Source of the DNA: Lutjanus erythropterus
Taxonomy: Eukaryota; Chordata; Actinopteri; Lutjaniformes; Lutjanidae
Reading direction: 5' to 3'
Length of the DNA: 64,000 nucleotides
NCBI GenBank assembly: GCA_020091685.1
Contig: CM034605.1
Span: 27,094,281-27,158,280 of the forward strand
The notes under the pieces are model-generated. The model was not told the origin of the DNA. It saw only the letters and a list, made by a program, of their open reading frames with translations, and did not search any database. Positions 11,220 to 22,349 of this stretch are shown here, in pieces (the stretch's first letter is position 1; every line of letters starts with the position of its first letter). The position numbers and the translations under genes were made by a program.

Positions 11220-13650
11220 TTGCCTCTCATACCTTTAGGTTTAGGCCACCTGAATGTTGGCATTTGCTGCACTGTTCTAACCAGAGTGCATGCTAAGCTA
11301 AGTTGCTAATTAGTTTGTGATTCCCGGAAAACAATAACTACATAAATTTCCCTTTCCCTCTAATAAAGCCCTGTCCCTGACAACCATCATGCCACTAATG
11401 CTTATCACATCTGCTTGCTATGTTAACAAGGTAGCTATAACCAGCTACAGTTTGTCTGCATAGTCTTGTGTCCTCTAGCGTCCTCTAGCATGGGCAGAAA
11501 CTCAGTCACGGTCTCATATATTTCTCATGTGAAATACTTCATGGTAGACTTCAAGCATTACTGGCCTGGTCTTTGGCTTAACGTCAAATTGGTTTGAAAA
11601 TGTTTACATCGGTCCGACCCTACATGTTGCCTCGGCCATAATCTAATGAGTTAAAAAAGCCATCAATCACTGGAATAGCTGCCTCTTTACATACATCAAT
11701 CTAACAGCGAATCCTCATTTAAAAACCATTTAAGCCTGCATTACTTAAGCAGCTGATCAATAGTCCAGTGTTGTGTATCTCGTCTTGTTCTCCGCTGATG
11801 GATCCTGTGAGTAATTCACAAGACTAATTCTTTTCACACTTGCATTTTAATCCTGGTCCAGCCCCTGGTGACATTGACTTTTTACTGACGAACCAAGAGG
11901 AGTAAACATGGACGTTTTACAGACCGACAGGTAACTTGTTGATTGGACAGTTTTTGGCAACTGTCATCCTGCATCATCAGGACCCACATGGGGAAATCAA
12001 ACTCCGCTAAATGACAGAAGTTTATGCAGCGTTTTAATGCTTCTGATGTTTATTTGTGTTCTTTGATGTCACAAAGAACTCACAGGAAATAATGACTAGC
12101 AGGTAGAGACAGATGAAAAGGAGCTGTCTTGTATAGTATTGATTTGGGGCTTATTACTGTTGGATCACTGTCACAAACTTTTTAATGGGTGTAATGAGCT
12201 GAGAAAGTACACAGAGTAAGATACAAACAGAAGTGTTAACAGCTTTTGACCTGTTAATGAGGAAAAATATCCAAGCTAACATGCAAACGTTCTACGATAT
12301 CTACAAAGATCACTTCCTGAACATGTTTCATGAAAGGCAGACGGATGTATTTCTAGCTTTTGAAACCATGCTAAAAAACTGACCTGGCGTCCGCTTCGAA
12401 GGTGCACTTTGTCAGGCAGTCACGGATCGATTGTTTGGTCCACACCAGGGTTCAACTGACAGCTTTCATACCAGCCCAAACAAACTGCACTAACCAGGAA
12501 AATGGACAAGAGTTCGCTTTAACCAGTCCAAACAAAGCACCCTAATTCCTTCCACTTGCTGGATAAGCATAGTCAGAAATAAATGTAAATCGGAGTTAAT
12601 GTTTGAAGCAAATTTGAGTGATCACTTTCTAAATGTAGCGCAATTAGAGGCACATGAGATGAACATTATGCAGCAGAAATGTGATGCTGTATATGATGAA
12701 TATGACGCGCTGGATTTCATTGGCATCAGCTAATAATAAATTAACTGCAGTGGAGTCTGGTTTCTTTCATCCTTGACTTAAATCTCAAACTACTAATGCC
12801 AACTGCTGTTGAGTACTCATAAAATCTGTGACTTTCTGGCTAACCAACCAAAGCCAAAACACAACACACTGCTAAAAAAAAAACAGGTTGCACTCTGAGG
12901 CACGATAATGAACTTAAAACTCATTATGAACCTATAGAAGTTCTGGCAGAATCCACCTCATTCATAATGATGCAACAGGCTGAGCCAGGCAGCAACATCA
13001 GTCTGGATCTGCAAACAGCATGCAGAAGAAGTGAGAATCTGCATGCAGACAACATCCTTTTTCATAAGCGGAGCTCCTTGAACAGCACAAAGCAACAGAA
13101 TTGATTTAGTGGATAAAAAGCAGATGGAGGAGCATCTGAATGTTGCAGTAAACAAACTTTATAGATTCAGTCCACCTCCCTCAGCCTCTCTGCAAACAGC
13201 CTGGCCTCTGGTTTAACATACAGGTAACCTTTGTTTAAACGGTGACATTTGGCTGAACTCACATGCTCTGTTTTTGTCATATTCACAATTAAAGATTTCT
13301 ACTGGACAACTCTGAACTGCCCACAATCGATAGCCTGCGCTACTGAACAATAAGCTGCTGCAAAGGAGTAGTTTCTGTATGAATGTCAGTGTGAGGGCAG
13401 AGATAAAAGGTTCTTGCTCAAGGGCGATCAGAGTTCTGCGAGTTTCATCAGCTCGGATTGAAAAAAGTTTTGTTGGCAATTAGAATAAAAGATAAGATTG
13501 AATCCCTGCTTGAAAAACAGAAAACTGTTTTAAACTTTTTTTTTAAGTCTTTAACTATCAACCTGTGTGACTAGGTGCTGGAAAAGCAATAAAATCATTA
13601 ATAAAACCATATAATTATTTTAAAATTAATATTTTGTATCAAATTAATAA
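11220..13650. other. Anonymous intron DNA
   Basis: A scrap resembling the 8375-9200 family (ATGCTAAGCTAAGTTGC) lies near 11290. Otherwise I see no supportable feature. Confidence 0.5.
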
Positions 13651-13654
13651 CTTT

Positions 13655-14230
13655 TTTTTGGTCATTAACCATGAAATAAGTGGGATGATGCACAGTGAGC
13701 AGCCCAAGAGGCAAAAATGACCTGCTCACTGTACATTACCCTTACATTGTTGATATTTTGGGCACTTGGAAGCAGAACAAGCTGTAAATACAAAAATAAA
13801 CTGAACAAATTAGCTAACAGCTGCCTATTTACACATCTTTTAGACATGCAGCAACATCAGAATTTATCTAGACTCATGTTTTTGTCCATCTGAAGAAAGT
13901 AAGTCTAATATTCACTCTCCTAATAGTTCTAATTTGGTTGACACAAACTCCTGCTCCTCCTCCTCCTTTGCAGCAAAATGCTCCAATATGTTCACCTGCT
14001 GGTCACAAACTTAGTCTGTCTGCAGTTTGGTGTTAAGATTTGGGCGTGTATCTTTTTTTTTTTGCCAAAAACAAATGCCTGCTGCTACTGGAAATGAGTT
14101 GATGAGGCAGAGGAACTGAACCAAAGAATACATTTAAGCCCTGTAACTTCATACCAGCACGGATCCTGCATCCAGAGGTCGCCGACGGCAACAGAGAGCC
14201 AGAACAGGCTGTTTGTCCCTTTAATATGTA
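13655..14230. repeat. Dispersed repeat copy 2, related to 6020-6700
   Basis: This segment carries the same ordered landmarks as 6020-6700, including GCTCCAATATGTTCACCTGC at 13980 and GCCTGCTGCTACTGGAAATG near 14078. It is a recognised kind of teleost intron repeat; I cannot name the family. The ORFs here have no splice context. Confidence 0.5.
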
Positions 14231-14579
14231 CCGCTGTTTCAAAGAAAATGAATTATTTTTCTTATTTGCAAAGCCCTGGCCCTCGTTCCTATTGGCAATG
14301 ATAATGTTTCACCTGCAAAACCGCCGTCTGAGGTCTGGGAACATGGCCACGTCGCTACAATACAGTCCAACAGGGCAACAAACACGAGCAGTCAGACGAT
14401 CAAAACACGTAGTAAACAAAGATGTTGCTGTTTTCTCAGAATTGAACTGAGGTTGGTGATTAAAATGTTACTGTGGCCGACAGGAATGCTGGCCAAACAC
14501 TGCAGAAATAACTTGTTCTTTTTCTTTAATTGGGATCAAATTGAACCACAAATTGGACAGTTTTATTGTGACTGATGTG

Positions 14580-15060
14580 TTAAAGGGACAGTTCACCCTA
14601 AAATCAAAAACACATATTTTCCCTCTTGCCTGTAGTGCTATTTATCCATCTAGCTCCGTGTTCTGGAGATATCGGCTGTAGAGATGTCTGCCTCTCCAAT
14701 ACAATGAGACTAAATGGCATATGGTTTGTGGTGCTCAAGGCGCCAAAAATACAATTGAAAAACTCAACAGCAATGTGTCTTTTCAGAAATCATGACAAGG
14801 TTACTCAAGAGAATTCACAGACCTTTTTGTGAGCAGTTTCCAGGAGGAACTGCTTTCTTTCTATGGTATAATCTAGCAGAAATACGTTCTTTCTGCAATA
14901 GGATCTAATGGGATCTACATGAAACTGCTCACAACATATGTGTCGTTTGGTGCTTTGAACATCATGAGCTGCGTGCCATCTAGTTCCATTACACTGGAGA
15001 GAAAGGCCACATCTCTACAGCTGATATCTCCAAAACTCTGCAACCAATGTAAAATCTGCA
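14580..15060. mobile_element. Foldback MITE with TTAAAGGGACAGTTCAC end
   Basis: The left arm begins TTAAAGGGACAGTTCACCC at 14580 and contains GGAGATATCGGCTGTAGAGA and GTGGTGCTCAAGGCGCCAAA. The right arm (14920-15060) is its inverted counterpart, with CATCTCTACAGCTGATATCT and GTCGTTTGGTGCTTTGAACA. The right terminus has lost its end motif. This is an abundant teleost repeat, and a compact relative lies at 58251-58435. The ORFs at 14626-14832 and 14915-15140 are by-products. Confidence 0.65.
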
Positions 15061-15364
15061 GTATTTTCCCACAACTACACTTGCACAGTTGGCCCAAGGT
15101 TTCACACCAGTTTCTCTCAATGCTCAGCCGTCCTCTCTAACGTCTGGACCGCCACCATCAGGTTAAGGAGGTGCGAGAATTCTGAGCACAACCGTCTTGG
15201 ACGGAGTCCTACAGAAGATACAATTTGCCCAAATCTCATTATGGCGTGCTGCGAGTAGGCAGCTGCTGTACTGCAAACAGTCAGCGCTCCGAAGATAACC
15301 AGAAGCCAGAGGAGTTACAGAGCAAGTCGCCTACTTCTTAAATTGGCTCTTAGTTTTCTGCAGG

Positions 15365-15387
15365 GTGTGTGTGTGTGTGTGTGTGTG
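15365..15387 (+). repeat. (GT)n microsatellite, short
   Basis: About 11 GT units. It lies 140 bp before a much longer GT tract. Confidence 0.95.
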
Positions 15388-15528
15388 AAGCAAATATCTG
15401 ACTGCAGCAGAGCGAACTGTGCATACACAAACCTAATTACAGGATGTGTGCAAAGAGGTAGATACACACATGCATTCACACACGTGCATGTGGGCAGGTA
15501 GTCTGGAGATACCTGCACATGAGCAATC

Positions 15529-15541
15529 GTGTGTGTGTGCA

Positions 15542-15607
<66 letters not shown>

Positions 15608-15620
15608 TGTGTGTGTGTGT
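15529..15620 (+). repeat. Long (GT)n microsatellite
   Basis: About 90 bp of GT with three interruptions (GCATGC near 15539-15544, and GCGC near 15603-15606). The pure core runs about 15545-15602. Long alternating purine-pyrimidine tracts can adopt Z-DNA. The VCVC and HTHT ORFs here are repeat artefacts. Confidence 0.97.
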
Positions 15621-15624
15621 CTAT

Positions 15625-17860
15625 TTTCACAAATGCTAATGAATTCTCTCAAACACACAGAGCGAAATTACGCACATGAGCAAATGTGCCTGCAGGTTAA
15701 AGCTGGAATGTTTGAATTAAATGCACATTATGTAAAAACATAAATACATGAACAATCAAATGAATATTATTCACTGTGAGAGAATAATATTCATGTTAAG
15801 ATGACTGTTTTTGATGGTATTTCAGTATGGCTGAATCTTTTAAGTGAATGTATTTGAGATTTATTTGTGATTTGCTATTTTGTTCTTCACTAAAGGGGCA
15901 TGTTTTTTTTTTTCTTCCTCCTGCTCCTTTTTTGGTCATGAAATGTGTATAACTAGTGTGAAAAATATTATTCAATTAATTGACTGACCATTCACCAGAA
16001 AACCAATAAATTCATAACAATTCATGACTGATTAATCACTAGTTATTGCACAAAAACACATTCCTTGGTTTCAGCTTTGTACATGTGATGTGATTTGTTG
16101 TTTTTTGCTGTTTTATTAATTTTACATTAAATATTATTGGATTCTGGCATTGGTTAAACAATTAATCAACAACCCTGTCATGTTATCAACAAACAAAGAT
16201 GACATGCTGAATATTTAAACACTACTTTACTTACACATGCTGCAGACAGACTGATCTGGATAAAAGCTTCTGCTCACCTGGTGAATCTATGTTCGATGTT
16301 CTTTCTCTTTTTAGCCTTTTTTGTTTTGATCTCAAGAGGAAAACATCTGGCTCTTTGGGTGCTAAATGCTGTACAGTGGTTTTATCAGAGTGTTTTCACT
16401 GAAAATCTTTTTGCTTGTTGCTAAGAGCAGTGAAACTCAACAGTGAAGTTGTGTAAATGTGAATGATTTTTTTTTTAATTTCTTCCATCTTTGTTCTTAA
16501 ACTAAGCAGTATGAGGAAAATAAGAAAATTCATTTTCATGAAAAGTGCACTGACAGCCAAGTCTACTCTTAACCAGGTGAGTAGGTTAATGAATCACTTT
16601 CGATCTTATTGGACATGTGTGTCAGGAAATTTGCAATTAGCATATGGAAATGCCCCAATAAATCTTTATGAGCATCAGGATTAACTAGCATGTGCAAACC
16701 TACCAAGCACCCCAAGCAAACCAAGCAACAAGCCACAGACATCTGACGGGTGACGTACAACTCAGAAAATAAAATAGAGAAATGGAAATACTACCGAAGG
16801 ACAGCAAAAACATCAATATCAGGGTAGAGCAGGTGCAGCCAGGTCAGGCGCTCCCTCACTCCCATCCCCCTGGCCAGCACAGATTCTATACATCACATAT
16901 GATTTGGACGTTCATTTAATCGACCTTTACCTTTTGAGGAAAGGAAATGAACTCGGAGATGGCGCCTTGATGCACACATGAATAAAGTGGATTTATGTGG
17001 TTTGCTGAGCAGCGGTATGTTAACTGGATAAACCTTCTGGGAAGCAAACGGTGGTGTCTGCAGCTGTCTATGTATGTGTTGGTTTGGGAGTAATCTATCT
17101 TTCATGCCGATTAAACAGTGGACTGGGATAAGTGAGACCTATGACCAAACTCTGTCTGGAAGAGCAGGAAACGGACAGCAGCAAGTACTCGCAGATGAGG
17201 CGGATTAGATCGTTTTGTGTCTGATCTAAGTTGAGGCTGTAAATATTCACATTTCACATTTTTCTTCTGTGTTTTCATTCATTTTTAGAATTTATTTTGG
17301 TCTGCAAAACAGAAATGAATCATGTATAAATCAACAAATTCATATTAGTAAATACGGAGTGTCTTACAGTTAAAAACATTACACAGTAAATTAATTTAAC
17401 ATAACTTGGACGCTTTTAGCAGCACGTCATATTCGACAAGGTAAGATCAAACAACAAAACACAAAACCAACACATTACTTTCACTTCTTAACGTTTCACA
17501 GCACAAAACACATGTTGGCTTTTTGCAAACTGCTTGTGGCCGAAGGCGGGCGTAAATTTTGATCCTAGCCAAGAACAAACAGGAAGTACAACAGTATTGA
17601 TGAATGTCACAAAAGTTCCTAACGCACAATTTAAGATCAAACCTGTGCGCACAAGTGATTCATGTATGAGGCCGAATGACCTGAAAGACGCTGAAGAGCT
17701 CTGAAGAGATTAAGGGAAGTAAAGAATCAGCTGGGATTGTCACTATGAGCTGTTGTCGCTTATTGTTAAATATATAAAATGCTATTTATAGCTTTAAAAA
17801 ATAATATATAGTTGAATAATGACAATTATTAGTTGCAGCTTTTGAACAAATTTGTGGCTT
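15625..17860. other. Anonymous intron DNA
   Basis: AT-rich sequence. ORFs of 60-73 codons lack splice signals and recognisable content. Confidence 0.5.
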
Positions 17861-17991
17861 CACAAATGTTTCACTCACTCTCCCACAAACACACACACTC
17901 ACTGGAGCCATCTGAGGGAAGTGTGTTTGAGCTTTCTCAAAGCGAGCAGCGGTGTGCCAAAGAGATTGAGTGCGTCAGCAGAGCGCGCAAA

Positions 17992-18020
17992 GGGGGGGGG
18001 GGGAAAAGAAAAGGGGGGGG
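17992..18020 (+). repeat. Paired G-tracts (G12 and G8)
   Basis: G12 at 17992-18003 and G8 at 18013-18020 are separated by an A-rich spacer. Such tracts can form G-quadruplexes. They sit about 800 bp upstream of the candidate exon at 18796. Confidence 0.85.
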
Positions 18021-18235
18021 TGCAAGATGCAGGAGAGAAACAGAAGAGAAGGGAGATGAGACCAAAGAGGAAAAATGGGAAGATGTTGGAGAGGGACGAG
18101 TGATGGCAGGAAAAAAAAAAAAAAGCTTGGGAGAGCAAAGAGAAAGAAACGGGAGCAGAAAGAAAGACAAAGGCGTTCAAAGAGTTTGCCCCTGGGAGGA
18201 GGGGATGGAGCGCCAGATCGCCTGGGTGTGGAGAA

Positions 18236-18238
<3 letters not shown>

Positions 18239-18286
<48 letters not shown>
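18239..18286 (+). repeat. (CA)24 microsatellite
   Basis: 24 uninterrupted AC units. It lies within the GC-richer region upstream of the candidate exon at 18796. Confidence 0.97.
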
Positions 18287-18289
<3 letters not shown>

Positions 18290-18795
18290 GCATGCAGTTA
18301 CCCCAGCACGTGGATGGACACACACACATGCAGTACACACACTCTGCACTACATCAAGCCGTTTATTTATTGATGCGTCTGTTTAAAAATGCTGTCGGTG
18401 GGAGAGCTCTCAATCATCCTTCAGCATCACTGAAGGAAAACTGCGGAGCGAGAGGCACGGAGGGGAGGAGGGAAGGAGGAAATCTATGTCTGTGAAGCAA
18501 TGTTAGCCTCTCGTAGCTTCTCCCTCGCTTCATCTTTCCATCTCTCCGGCAGCGAGGTGGGGTGTAGAGGACACACACTGTGCATACTGACAAGGGAGAA
18601 GGCTTTGATCCCTCTCTTTCTCCGCGTCTTTTTGTCTCTCGTCCTTCCTTTTCTACCTCCATCACTCCCCGACTCACCCTCTTCCTCGTCAGCGGCCTCC
18701 TGCTGTCGGTGCCGTGCACCACTCCATCCATCTCACCTTCTCCCTCTCCTTCTGAGTCCGTGCATCTCGCTCCTGTACATACTGTATACTTTCAG

Positions 18796-18945
18796 TGACT
18801 ACACCGCGATGCCAATCAATACTCCATCAAAGAGGAGTGAACGGAGGAGAAGCAGAAATGAATCAATGGAAAGTAGACAAACTTCAGAAACTTCTGAAGA
18901 GAAGCAGCTTAGAAACAATGGAAACCGTCAAATAAGATGCACTAA
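18796..18945 (+). CDS. Candidate exon of an unrecognised plus-strand gene
   Basis: I do not recognise this. An ATG at 18809 in good context (ACCGCGATGC) opens 45 codons beginning MPINTPSKRSERRRSRNES. The frame then meets a near-consensus splice donor, CTAA then GTGAGT, at 18946. The peptide is hydrophilic and rich in serine, arginine and glutamate, with RRRS- and SETSEE-like low-complexity stretches and no membrane segment. A possible acceptor (TACTTTCAG) ends at 18795, so it could also be an internal exon; the frame is open upstream to about 18500. It lies antisense to atrnl1, downstream of a GC-richer stretch with CpGs, G-tracts and a CA repeat (about 17880-18790) that could be a promoter, though no TATA box is evident. 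Alternatives are a chance ORF, a lncRNA exon or an old transposon exon. No second exon was identified. Confidence 0.35.
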
Positions 18946-19372
18946 GTGAGTATTTAACCAATCAACACAGCAGGCAGTCACGCCGTTTCTCTCACTCTGT
19001 CTTTCACTCTGAGATGTGATCTTCAATACTTTCCACAATTCTTGGGTGCCGAGTTGATCTGTATTACAAATTGGAAGTATTGCAATTTGATGTTACCATT
19101 TATTGTGACTTTCCTTTGCGTTTTCAACACTAGACCACGCCAAAAAGTTGAATCATACATTTCTAGAGTCATGAGTCATATTTCTAACAACATCAGATGT
19201 GAGCTGGTCTTTCAGCAGCATCTGTAACATTTAGCTTTTAGTGCCACAAGAATAACAAGTAAAACTTTAGGCCAAAATGAATACAACACCTGAAAACTTC
19301 ACACAGCACAAATATGAGTTTTGACCTTTTGAGTTTGCTGCAGCTGAAGTGTTAAAGCCAGAGTAAGAGATT

Positions 19373-19560
19373 GAATTCCAATTCATTTGTATAGCGTCAA
19401 ATCATGAAGTTATCTTGGTGCACTTTTCAAATAGAGCACGTCTAGATTTTACACGTTACTCACAACAAGAGCAAGCACTAAGGTGACTGTGGCAAAGAAA
19501 AACTTCCTTTTCAGAGGCAGAAACCTCAAGCGGGTCCAGGCTTTTCAGTCAGCATAAAAT
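19373..19560 (+). repeat. Teleost dispersed repeat with ATAGCG.CAAATCA motif
   Basis: The series CAATTCATTTGTATAGCGTC, AAATCATGAAGTTATCTTGG, AATAGAGCACGTCTAGA, GAGCAAGCACTAAGGTGAC, GGCAAAGAAAAACTTCCTTT and AGAAACCTCAAGCGGGTCC follows in order a very abundant fish repeat I recognise from memory. It is moderately diverged. The family is not assigned here. Confidence 0.65.
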
Positions 19561-20138
19561 GGATCCATGTGTTAAGAAAATATTACCGCAACACCAATTT
19601 CTGTTAGCGCCGTGATGGGAATTCCCATCATGTTTTAGCATCTAAAAAAACCCAAAACAATTCAGCAATCCAAAAATTGATTGAGGAATCATAAAAGAAA
19701 GAATCCTAGTACTTAAGACAATCGATTTCTTTCTACTAAAAATGTGAGTCTTTGCTCTTTTTTGAGTGAACTGTAGCAGAGACTGTGTGAGGACGGGTAA
19801 TAAAAGGTATTATGAGTAAAAGGAGACAGAATTGGACCAAAGCCCAGCACGAGTACGCAAGCAAAACTTACATGTCAAGAGAGTTTCAAAACAATAGAAA
19901 ACAACAGTCAGCAACCTCAGAAATGAAGTTTTCTGACATGCAGCGGTTTAAAATGTTTGGCAGGCTGTCAGTCCTCTGATATTCCCGTCACTAACAGCTG
20001 AGTAACACCTGGCCCCGCTCCAATTAGTCTCCGTTCTGTCTGCTGGTCAGATCTAAAATGTAAACAACCAAATCAATGCTGCCCACTACACTGTGTGCAT
20101 AATCATCGCTTGTGTTCCTGCAAGATTACACACACCTA

Positions 20139-20565
20139 ACTCTGTGTTTTTAACCTTATCCACCATGTTTTATTCAATACTCCGTGTCAGTGCCGGTGTT
20201 TCCACTCATAACTGACACTACGTGTTAGTTTGACTTCTTTTTCTTTTTGTTTTTAGCCCTAAATGTTACATTCGATTGTGTTTTTTGTTGCTTGCAAACT
20301 GTGTTAGTGGATTAATTCTGATCTGAGCACATCTCAATGGACTATCTTGTTAAAGCATTTTTTTTTATCACTCTGTGTTTTTAACCTTATTCATCATGTT
20401 TTATTTAATACAGTATGACACTATGTGTTAGTCTGACTTGTTCTTTTTGTTTTTAGCCCACGGTTTTACATTCGATTGAGCTTTTTATTCTTGCAAATTG
20501 TGCTTTTTCTGATCGGGCCACATCTCAGCAGACTATTTAGTTAAAATAAATGTTCATTTTTATCA
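20139..20565 (+). repeat. 231-bp direct tandem duplication
   Basis: Unit A (20139-20369) and unit B (20370-20565) both start ACTCTGTGTTTTTAACCTTA and share in order CATGTTTTATT.AATAC, GACACTA.GTGTTAGT.TGACTT, TTTTTGTTTTTAGCCC, TTACATTCGATTG and CACATCTCA. Unit B is about 35 bp shorter because it lacks the segment around 20185-20215. Both copies are T-rich. The duplication predates considerable divergence. Confidence 0.85.
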
Positions 20566-21329
20566 CAGCATATATGTATTTCAGAAGAAAGGTTATTTTC
20601 TGCAGAAAATGAGCAGCTGAATCATTTGAAACTGCCGTCTTAATACTGGAAAATATACAAGAAAATATTTAAGGACACGAAACCTAAAGAAGTACTGAAA
20701 GAAGTGGAAGTTTGAATGGAAGTTCGTGCTTTAGTTTAATTAAGAAATTAGAGAAGCTGAATGATCAGATGAAATCAAAGTGTTAATGTGAGTTAAACTG
20801 TCGGTTGAGGTATAAATGATGAAAATGCAACTGTCAAAACAAGCTGGACTGCATGTTCTCGAGCTTTAGACTGTATCACGCGGTCGTCATCACTTTTGAA
20901 CTTGGAGACGGCGGCTGACAAAATGTTTCCAAGGTCAAGAATGAACTGTCAAACTCAAGCGTTAAACTAACATGAACGTGAAGCCCTAGAGATGCTCAGA
21001 ACATCGTGACACATCTGAGACTGTGTAAAATGGACCTGCAGTCGAGATACGTTGGTCTATTGATAAAAAAGCAGTTTTGATTTGCATAAACTCTAACTTT
21101 TAGAGATTTGTCTAACTTTTAAAGCAGATTAATACTGGTGCAAAGATTAGTAAAGACTATCTTAGTCAGGTTTATCATTTCAACTGTGCAATATCAATAT
21201 TTCTGATGTGAAACTGTTGTAGAGTCTGGTCTTATTTCTGTTGCATATTTATTGCTCCTATTTTTACATTTCCTGTTGTTTAAATGTTAATATTTTATTT
21301 CCTCTTGTTTATATGGCTTTTTTAAAACC

Positions 21330-21535
21330 TATTTTTACCTTTGTAGTTGTTTTCTGTTTCTTTGTGGTAATTTTGTGTCTCTTGGTAGCTCATAGTTTTG
21401 TGTATCTTTGCGGTATTTTTTTTTTTATTATATTATTTCTTTGAGTTGTGGTCATTATGTGTCTCTTGGTTGTTGTTTTGCATCTCTTTGTAGTTTTACA
21501 ACTCTTTAGTTTTGTGTGTCTCTGTAGTTTGTTTG
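21330..21535 (+). repeat. T/G-rich degenerate minisatellite
   Basis: Irregular repeats of TTTTGTGTCTCTTTGTAGTT-type units are seen, for example TTTTGTGTCTCTTGGTAG, TTTTGTGTATCTTTGCGG, TTATGTGTCTCTTGG, TTTTGCATCTCTTTGTAG and TTTTGTGTGTCTCTGTAG. ORFs on both strands here follow from the repeat. It resembles a simple-repeat type common in fish. Confidence 0.7.
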
Positions 21536-22330
21536 GGTTTTTCCTCTTCTTTAGGCAAACAGCAAAGAGAAAACTTGCAGAAGAAGCAGTCATTGTACAG
21601 GGACGTGTCTTCAAGAGAAAGACTGTAACATGTGCTCGTGTATTTTGGCGCACATGATAAGCCAATGGTGTGTGTTACCCTTTTAAGATACTAATTCTTC
21701 AGCACAGTTGCAACACGTTCTGTACAGAAATCTCTTGTGTAAGACTGTTCTCTCTGCGCTCACATGAAATTCCTGAAAACACGAATGTCATCTTGTACTA
21801 ATACTAAGCTACAACATTTTCATACGTTGTCAGAGTGTGAACAAATCTAAAATAGTGAGCTTAAGTCGGAGGTATCAGAGTTGTTTGACTTCAGAGTGAC
21901 AGAAGAAGCGAACTGAGGTGGTTCGGAGGTTAGAACAAAGATGGGGGAGATAAGACGGCTGCGGGAAGAAGAAATGAATAAAAGTAAAAGAAAAGTGGAG
22001 ACAGCCTGAGATGAGATGAAACAGAATCAAAAAGTACAGGAGCGGCGGTTTGACAGCGGTTCTGGGCTTATGATAAGCCCTGTACCAGCACCATGATGGA
22101 TGGGTGGGGGTTGTGCAGGACTGGATGTTAGCAGGCCAAATGGGGGTCACCCGCAGTGCAGCGGGGGTTAGAACCATAAGCCAGCCGGCATAATACGAGC
22201 AATAAGACACTGGCGCTGATCCAAACTCTAATTATATGCACTATCTCTGTGGAATTAAGATTAGCAGGGTTTAGAAGTGTCTTAGGAACTCTGAGACAAA
22301 AAAAACGCGTGTTCACACACACAGGAAGTT

Positions 22331-22348
22331 CACACACACACACACACA
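22331..22348 (+). repeat. (CA)9 microsatellite
   Basis: Nine CA units, with a second short CA run just upstream at 22314-22323. Confidence 0.9.
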
Positions 22349-22349
22349 T

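Noticed and set aside
17833..18495. 220-codon plus-strand ORF, the longest in the window
   Set aside because: It runs through a purine tract, G-runs and a CA repeat that encodes HTHT. It has no recognisable domain and no splice context.
22064..22080. Palindrome GGGCTTAT/ATAAGCCC
   Set aside because: A single short hairpin without a T-run or neighbouring gene. No function can be supported.
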